A stretch of 64,000 nt of DNA from Bin87 sp963666865 (GTDB lineage: Bacteria > Chloroflexota > Dehalococcoidia > Lucifugimonadales > UBA3495), in the NCBI GenBank assembly GCA_963666865.1, contig OY763072.1, positions 3,100,001 through 3,164,000 of the forward strand, read 5' to 3'. Within the stretch, counting starts at the first letter, position 1, and every line of letters starts with the position of its first letter. The position numbers and the translations under genes are program-made. The notes below the pieces were generated by a model. It saw only the letters and a list, made by a program, of their open reading frames with translations, was not told where the DNA came from and searched no databases. Shown in pieces: positions 60,053 through 64,000 of the stretch.

Positions 60053-60820
60053 ATGACTTGGCTGCACAACCCATTCAGCGCCCGTCCGCGCAAGACGAGA
60101 ACGATCAGATTCTCGTCTTGCGCTTTGCTGGCGCTCATCATTTTGGCCCTCGGCACGATTCTTGTCAGCTGTGCCGCCCCCGCCGAGCAACCGGCGACGC
60201 CGGACTACCAGGCAACCGTGCAGATTTTGCTGCCCACGGCGGAACCCACGGAACCCCCCACCCCAGCGGCGATGCCCACGCCCGAGTCTCCCACTGCCAC
60301 GTCCCGGCCGGCCGATACGCCTGAGCCGACTGCCAACCTCCGGCCCACCTACACCCCGCGTCCGCTGCCGGCGCCGGCCGAATCGGATGGATCGAGCGAG
60401 CGAGAACCGGCGATACCCTTTCACGCTCACCTGCTGGACGGTAGTGAGTTGGCGCTGCCCGAAACCTTCGGAACCCCCACGCTGCTGGCATTCTGGGCGC
60501 CCTGGTGACCACACTGTCAACGGGAGTTGCCCGTTGTAGCAGAGCGGTACCGCGAGAAGTTCGAGACGGCCGGCATCAACGTCATCGGCGTATCCCAGTT
60601 CCGGACCACGGAGGCTGACACCATCGCTTTCGTGGAGCGCAACCGGCTGACCTTCCCCAACATTTTCGACGAGCACGCTCAACTGGCGTCCGCCTATGGC
60701 ATTCAGGGCGTACCCAGCTACGTGTTCCTGGACAAGGAGGGCCGCATTGCCCACCGCAGCGCCGGCGCCCGCGGCGTCGCCTTGATCGAAACCTGGCTCG
60801 ATGACCTGTTGGCCGAGTAG
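60053..60820 (+). CDS. Thioredoxin-fold (TlpA/redoxin-like) lipoprotein, predicted selenoprotein with UxxC active site
   Basis: 255 aa if the in-frame TGA at 60506-60508 is read as selenocysteine (U152). A lipoprotein signal (LLALIILALGTILVSC) gives an anchored extracytoplasmic protein with a Pro/Thr-rich linker (about 45-115). Then comes the redoxin domain: LLAFWAPW-U-PHCQRELPVV, VIGVSQFRTTEAD, FPNIFDEH and the cis-Pro loop IQGVPSYVFLDKEGRIAHR. Cysteine homologues have WCPHC or WCPPC here, so the TGA replaces exactly the attacking Cys. The frame continues 104 codons beyond the TGA with full family similarity. A SECIS-like hairpin follows (60514-60542). Gene callers will give two truncated genes (60053-60508 and about 60527-60820). 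No selA, selB, selC or selD lies in the window. Confidence 0.88.
60514..60542 (+). promoter_or_regulatory. Bacterial SECIS-like element after the in-frame UGA
   Basis: The stem CAACGGG/CCCGTTG (7 bp, 60518-60524 with 60530-60536) closes a 5-base loop AGUUG. Below it a small internal loop and a further CUG/CAG helix extend the stem. G is the second loop base, and 16 nt separate the UGA from the loop. Both fit published bacterial SECIS rules: G in the first two loop bases, 4-16 bp stem, 16-37 nt spacing. Confidence 0.75.
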
Positions 60821-60992
60821 TCGCCGTTATTTACATAAACCCGCGCGTTATAACAGCGTCATCCCCGTCCACATTGCTGGTATGATGGAAATACGGGAGC
60901 GAACCGCGAAATCCGGGACGTTCCCGACGATTGCAGATCAATGAGCACGCCGCTGGCGCAGCCTGACGTGTCGCGGCGTTTGGAGGTGGGTT

Positions 60993-61343
60993 ATGCCTAG
61001 CAAAGGCAAACGAGTGGCTTCCCGCCAGAGCAACCTGCGCCGCCGGCGCGGCAACGCGAACCGTAGCACGGCGCCCCGGCCCAACGCGGCAACGGCGCCA
61101 ACGGCCACCGCCGTCGCCGATGCGCCGTCAACCGATACCGCCCCCGGAGCCCCAGTGGCAACCGCAGCGTCCGCGGATCCGGCGCCGGCTTCAGCCGCTC
61201 GCGCCCGGCCAATCCGGCAACCCCAGGGACGGCGGTTCCAGCGCCCGGCGGCCTACAATCACGTCGGCTCGGAGTTGAGGCGCATCGGCATCTATTCAGG
61301 TGTCCTGCTGGTTGCCCTGATCGCCGTCTCTTTTGTGCTATAG
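60993..61343 (+). CDS. C-terminally anchored low-complexity protein
   Basis: 116 aa. A very basic N-terminus (KGKRVASRQSNLRRRRGN), an Ala/Pro/Thr-rich middle, a second basic patch and one C-terminal transmembrane segment (IGIYSGVLLVALIAVSFVL) ending the protein. GGAGG precedes the ATG. The layout suggests a tail-anchored protein facing the cytoplasm. It is 26 nt upstream of uvrC. No family recognised. Confidence 0.62.
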   Translation: MPSKGKRVASRQSNLRRRRGNANRSTAPRPNAATAPTATAVADAPSTDTAPGAPVATAASADPAPASAARARPIRQPQGRRFQRPAAYNHVGSELRRIGIYSGVLLVALIAVSFVL

Positions 61344-61369
61344 ACTGACCCGTAGGGGAAGGGGCGGCC

Positions 61370-63226
61370 ATGGCGCGGCACGAATTTGACCATCGCCTGC
61401 TGGTGACTCCCGAGCGTCCCGGCGTTTATCTGATGAAGAACGCCGGCGGCGCAGTGATCTACGTCGGCAAGGCGGCGGTGCTCCGCAACCGGCTTCGTTC
61501 CTATTTCGGCGCGCCGGCCGGGCTGGATCGCAAGACTCGCCGCATGGTCAGCGAACTGGCCGACTTTGAGTATATCGTCACCGATACCGAGGCCGAGGCC
61601 CTGATCCTGGAAAACACGCTGATCAAGCGCCATCGTCCCTACTTCAACGTCCGCCTCAAGGACGACAAGACCTACCCGTACCTGAAGGTTGACCTGGCCG
61701 AAGAGTTTCCGCGGGTGTACATCACGCGGGGGGCGCATGACGACGGCGCTCGTTATTTCGGGCCTTTCGCCAGCGCGGGCAGCGTTCGCCAGTCCATGGA
61801 CCTGGTGAAGAAACTGTTTCCCTACCGCTCGTGTACCAAGCGGATCACCGGGACCGACCCCCGGCCCTGCCTGGAATACTACATCCATCGCTGCGTGGGT
61901 CCATGTGCCGGCCTGGCCAGCCGGGATGAATATGACGAGGTGATCAAGCAGGTCATCCTGTTCCTGGAGGGCAACACCGAAGCCGTCACTGGCCGGTTGC
62001 GGGGCAAGATGGAAGAGGCGTCGGAAGCCCTGGAATTCGAGCGCGCCGCCGCCCTGCGCGACCAGATGGCGGCCATCCATAAGTTCGAGGAGGAGCGCAC
62101 CGTCAAGGTCGACTCCGGCCGCCAGACTGACTTGGATGCCATCGCGGTTTCGGTAGCGGCCAACGAAACGTGGGTTGAGGTGTTTTTCGTCCGGCGTGGC
62201 AAGCTCATCGGTCGCGACCACTTCTTCATGGAAGGGCCGCAGGACGACGAGCCGGGGCAGATCATCGCCCAGTTCGTGCAGCAGTTCTACGCCAACGCCC
62301 TGGAAGTGCCTCCCCTGGTGCTGGTGCAGCACGACCCGCCGGCGGAGGACATTGATGTCCTGCAACAGTTCCTGCGGAACAAACGCGGCGGCGCGGTACG
62401 CATCTACCGGCCCCAGCGTGGCGAGAACCGCAAGCTCATGCAGGTAGTGGCCGACAATGCCGCCGAGGGCCTGGCCCAGCATCGGGTAAAGTGGCTGAAC
62501 CGCTCCGACGCCATCCAGGGAGCGCTTGCTGAACTGGAAGAGGACCTGAGCCTGCCGGCCGCGCCGCGACGCATGGAGTGTTATGACATCTCCCACATCC
62601 AGGGCAGCAACCTGGTGGGGAGCATGGTGGTCTTTGACGACGGCAAGCCGCGCACCCGCGATTACCGCCGGTTCAAAATCAAGGCGGTGGACGGCGTGGA
62701 CGACTATGCCAGCATGAAGGAGATGCTCACCCGCCGGTTCAAGCGGCTCAGCCAGGCCATCACCAACCCCGACCCGGACGGCAAGGTGGACACCTGGGGC
62801 GTGATGCCCGACCTGGTGATTATCGACGGCGGCAAGGGGCACCTCTCGGCGGCGCGGGAGGTGATGCTGCACCTGGGCCTAGAGCAGATACCGTTATGCT
62901 CCCTGGCCAAGGAAAACGAGGAGATTTTCGTTCCCCACACGCCGGAACCCATCATGCTGCCCCGGGATTCCCAGGCCCTCTACCTGATGCAGCGGATTAG
63001 GGATGAGGCACACCGTTTCGCCATCAGCTTCCACCGCAACCTGCGCTCCAAGAGCAGCCTGAAATCGCCCATAGATATGGTCACGGGCATCGGACCGAAG
63101 CGGAAACGGATGCTGCTGCGCCGGTTCGGTTCGCTCCAGGGCATCAAGGAAGCCAGCGTTGAGGATATTGCCGCCGTGCCCGGCCTGACCCGTTCGCTGG
63201 CGGTGAGATTGAAGCAAACCATTTAG
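61370..63226 (+). CDS. uvrC: Excinuclease ABC subunit C
   Basis: 618 aa. GIY-YIG nuclease domain at the start (PGVYLMKNAGGAVIYVGKA), the UVR motif EALEFERAAALRDQMAAI, the RNase-H-like endonuclease core (MECYDISHIQGSNLVGSMVV; DLVIIDGGKGHLSAA), and the C-terminal helix-hairpin-helix (ITGIGPKRKRMLLRRFG equivalent, VTGIGPKRKRMLLRRFG here). It makes both incisions in nucleotide excision repair with UvrAB. Full length. Confidence 0.97.
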   Translation: MARHEFDHRLLVTPERPGVYLMKNAGGAVIYVGKAAVLRNRLRSYFGAPAGLDRKTRRMVSELADFEYIVTDTEAEALILENTLIKRHRPYFNVRLKDDKTYPYLKVDLAEEFPRVYITRGAHDDGARYFGPFASAGSVRQSMDLVKKLFPYRSCTKRITGTDPRPCLEYYIHRCVGPCAGLASRDEYDEVIKQVILFLEGNTEAVTGRLRGKMEEASEALEFERAAALRDQMAAIHKFEEERTVKVDSGRQTDLDAIAVSVAANETWVEVFFVRRGKLIGRDHFFMEGPQDDEPGQIIAQFVQQFYANALEVPPLVLVQHDPPAEDIDVLQQFLRNKRGGAVRIYRPQRGENRKLMQVVADNAAEGLAQHRVKWLNRSDAIQGALAELEEDLSLPAAPRRMECYDISHIQGSNLVGSMVVFDDGKPRTRDYRRFKIKAVDGVDDYASMKEMLTRRFKRLSQAITNPDPDGKVDTWGVMPDLVIIDGGKGHLSAAREVMLHLGLEQIPLCSLAKENEEIFVPHTPEPIMLPRDSQALYLMQRIRDEAHRFAISFHRNLRSKSSLKSPIDMVTGIGPKRKRMLLRRFGSLQGIKEASVEDIAAVPGLTRSLAVRLKQTI

Positions 63227-63266
63227 GCCGACCGGCGCAACGAGTGTCGGTCGCAGGTGAACCGGA

Positions 63267-64000
63267 ATGAATCGCCAGACCGACCCTCAACCCACCGGCG
63301 CGTTGGATTCCGTATCCTCCCCCGGGACGGCGACCCGGGCCGAACTGATCCCGTTTCGTTGGGCGAGCGGGTTCGGCAGGCGTTGGGGCGCGACCAAGTC
63401 GGCGCCGCTGCTGCGCTGCTCCGGCAGATGCTGGCCGCGGATCAGGGCATCCTGCTGGCGCGGGTCTCCTACCCGCCGGACACCGCCGGCGGCATCATGA
63501 CAACAGACTTCCCCCGGGTCAGGCAAAACGTTACGGCCGGCAACGCGTTGGACTCCCTGCGGTTGTTTGGGGAGGACGCCGAGGGCTTCGGGTGGGCGTG
63601 CGTGCTGGATGACGACCGGCGCCTGGTTGGAGCGGTGAGCATAACCCAGCTGGCCCTGGCGAGCCCCGCCAGATCCGTGGCTGATATTACGGAACAACAC
63701 GGACGCCGCCTGGTGCCGATATCGCCGGCAACGGACCAGGAACAGGTTCACCGGATAATGTCCCGCTACTCGTTCAGCATCGTGCCCGTGGTGGACGAGG
63801 CGCAACGAGTAGCGGGCGTCATTCGCGCCGAGGAGCCATGTACGTCGGCGAAGAAGAGGCTGCCGAGGATATGCTGCGTATCGCCTCGGCCCCCGGCGTG
63901 CGGGTGTTCGGCCCCCTGCGCTTGTCGGTGGCGCACCGGCTGCCCTGGCTGGTGGTCAATCTGGGCACCGTCCTGGCGGCGGCGGCAGTGGTGAACCTGT
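63267..64000 (+). pseudogene. mgtE: MgtE-type magnesium transporter, frameshifted and cut by window edge
   Basis: CBS-domain part VSYPPDTAGGIMTTDFPRVR and FSIVPVVDEAQRVAGVI, followed in another frame by MYVGEEEAAEDMLRIAS and the first membrane span HRLPWLVVNLGTVLAAAAVV. Two frame breaks are needed: one near 63350 (start MNRQTDPQP to SLGERVRQAL) and one near 63830. The N-terminal domain is also shorter than usual. Either a decaying gene or sequencing/assembly errors; the window ends before the remaining membrane spans. Confidence 0.75.

Noticed and set aside
60506..60820. Pseudogene or sequencing error as explanation for the TGA in the redoxin gene
   Set aside because: Possible, but the stop hits the exact active-site Cys position, the frame stays open and conserved for 104 codons, and a fitting SECIS hairpin follows.
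61292..62872. 526-codon minus-strand open frame
   Set aside because: Shadow of uvrC, which has full family motifs.

Overview
The window is GC-rich, gene-dense bacterial chromosome with about 66 gene-level features, no rRNA or tRNA that I can see, and no CRISPR array. The mix is CaiB/BaiF CoA-transferases, flavin-dependent (LLM class) monooxygenases, a Rieske dioxygenase pair, a DUF1501/DUF1800 pair, Uma2-family proteins, VOC proteins, a GMC oxidoreductase, and a mycothiol-type (MDMPI) domain. This resembles heterotrophic Chloroflexota of the SAR202/Dehalococcoidia kind. That assignment is inference from gene content only; no marker gene in the window settles it.

Layout. 1-9.8 kb, mostly minus strand: cupin fragment, RadC, phosphotransferase, ThDP enzyme, alpha/beta hydrolase, a tiny membrane-protein gene with its own promoter and terminator, then the cluster metF-acpS-nnrDE-PPOX and an enoyl-CoA hydratase. 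9.8-18 kb: phosphatase, two paralogous zinc ribbons, JAMM peptidase, Ca2+/cation antiporter, leuB, an unrecognised protein, DUF1501 and DUF1800. 18-20 kb: an AT-richer DUF262-DUF1524 (GmrSD-like) defence gene. 20-26.7 kb: NHL protein plus glcDEF, convergent with a glyoxylate-type aminotransferase, suggesting glycolate to glyoxylate to glycine flow. 26.7-34.4 kb: SDR, an ISAs1-family insertion sequence, a secreted HNH lipoprotein, trpBFCD and a Uma2 protein. 34.4-47.5 kb: amidohydrolase, oligopeptidase B, CoA-transferases, MetX-like hydrolase, VOC, GMC, Uma2, DinB and LLM genes. 47.5-50.5 kb: three insertion sequences stacked end to end, separated only by CTAG. 50.5-58.9 kb: MDMPI protein, Rieske dioxygenase cluster, dehydrogenase, LLM, VapBC-like pair and NTase-HEPN fusion. 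58.9-64 kb: htpX, a thioredoxin-fold lipoprotein with an in-frame UGA, uvrC and a broken mgtE at the edge.

The most striking feature is at 60053-60820. A lipid-anchored TlpA/redoxin-like protein has TGA exactly where the first cysteine of a CxxC active site belongs, and a bacterial SECIS-like hairpin follows at the required distance. It is very probably a selenoprotein that a standard gene caller splits in two.

Two families of dispersed palindromes (arms ATTCCGGC/GCCGGAAT, and GTAGGGGCGAAT/ATTCGCCCCTAC) run through the window. The first has entered coding sequence: it lies in frame inside nnrD and forms the C-termini of TrpF and of one CoA-transferase. A third, tiny palindrome (TCCGCCTnTGGCGGA) interrupts an IS5-family transposase twice.
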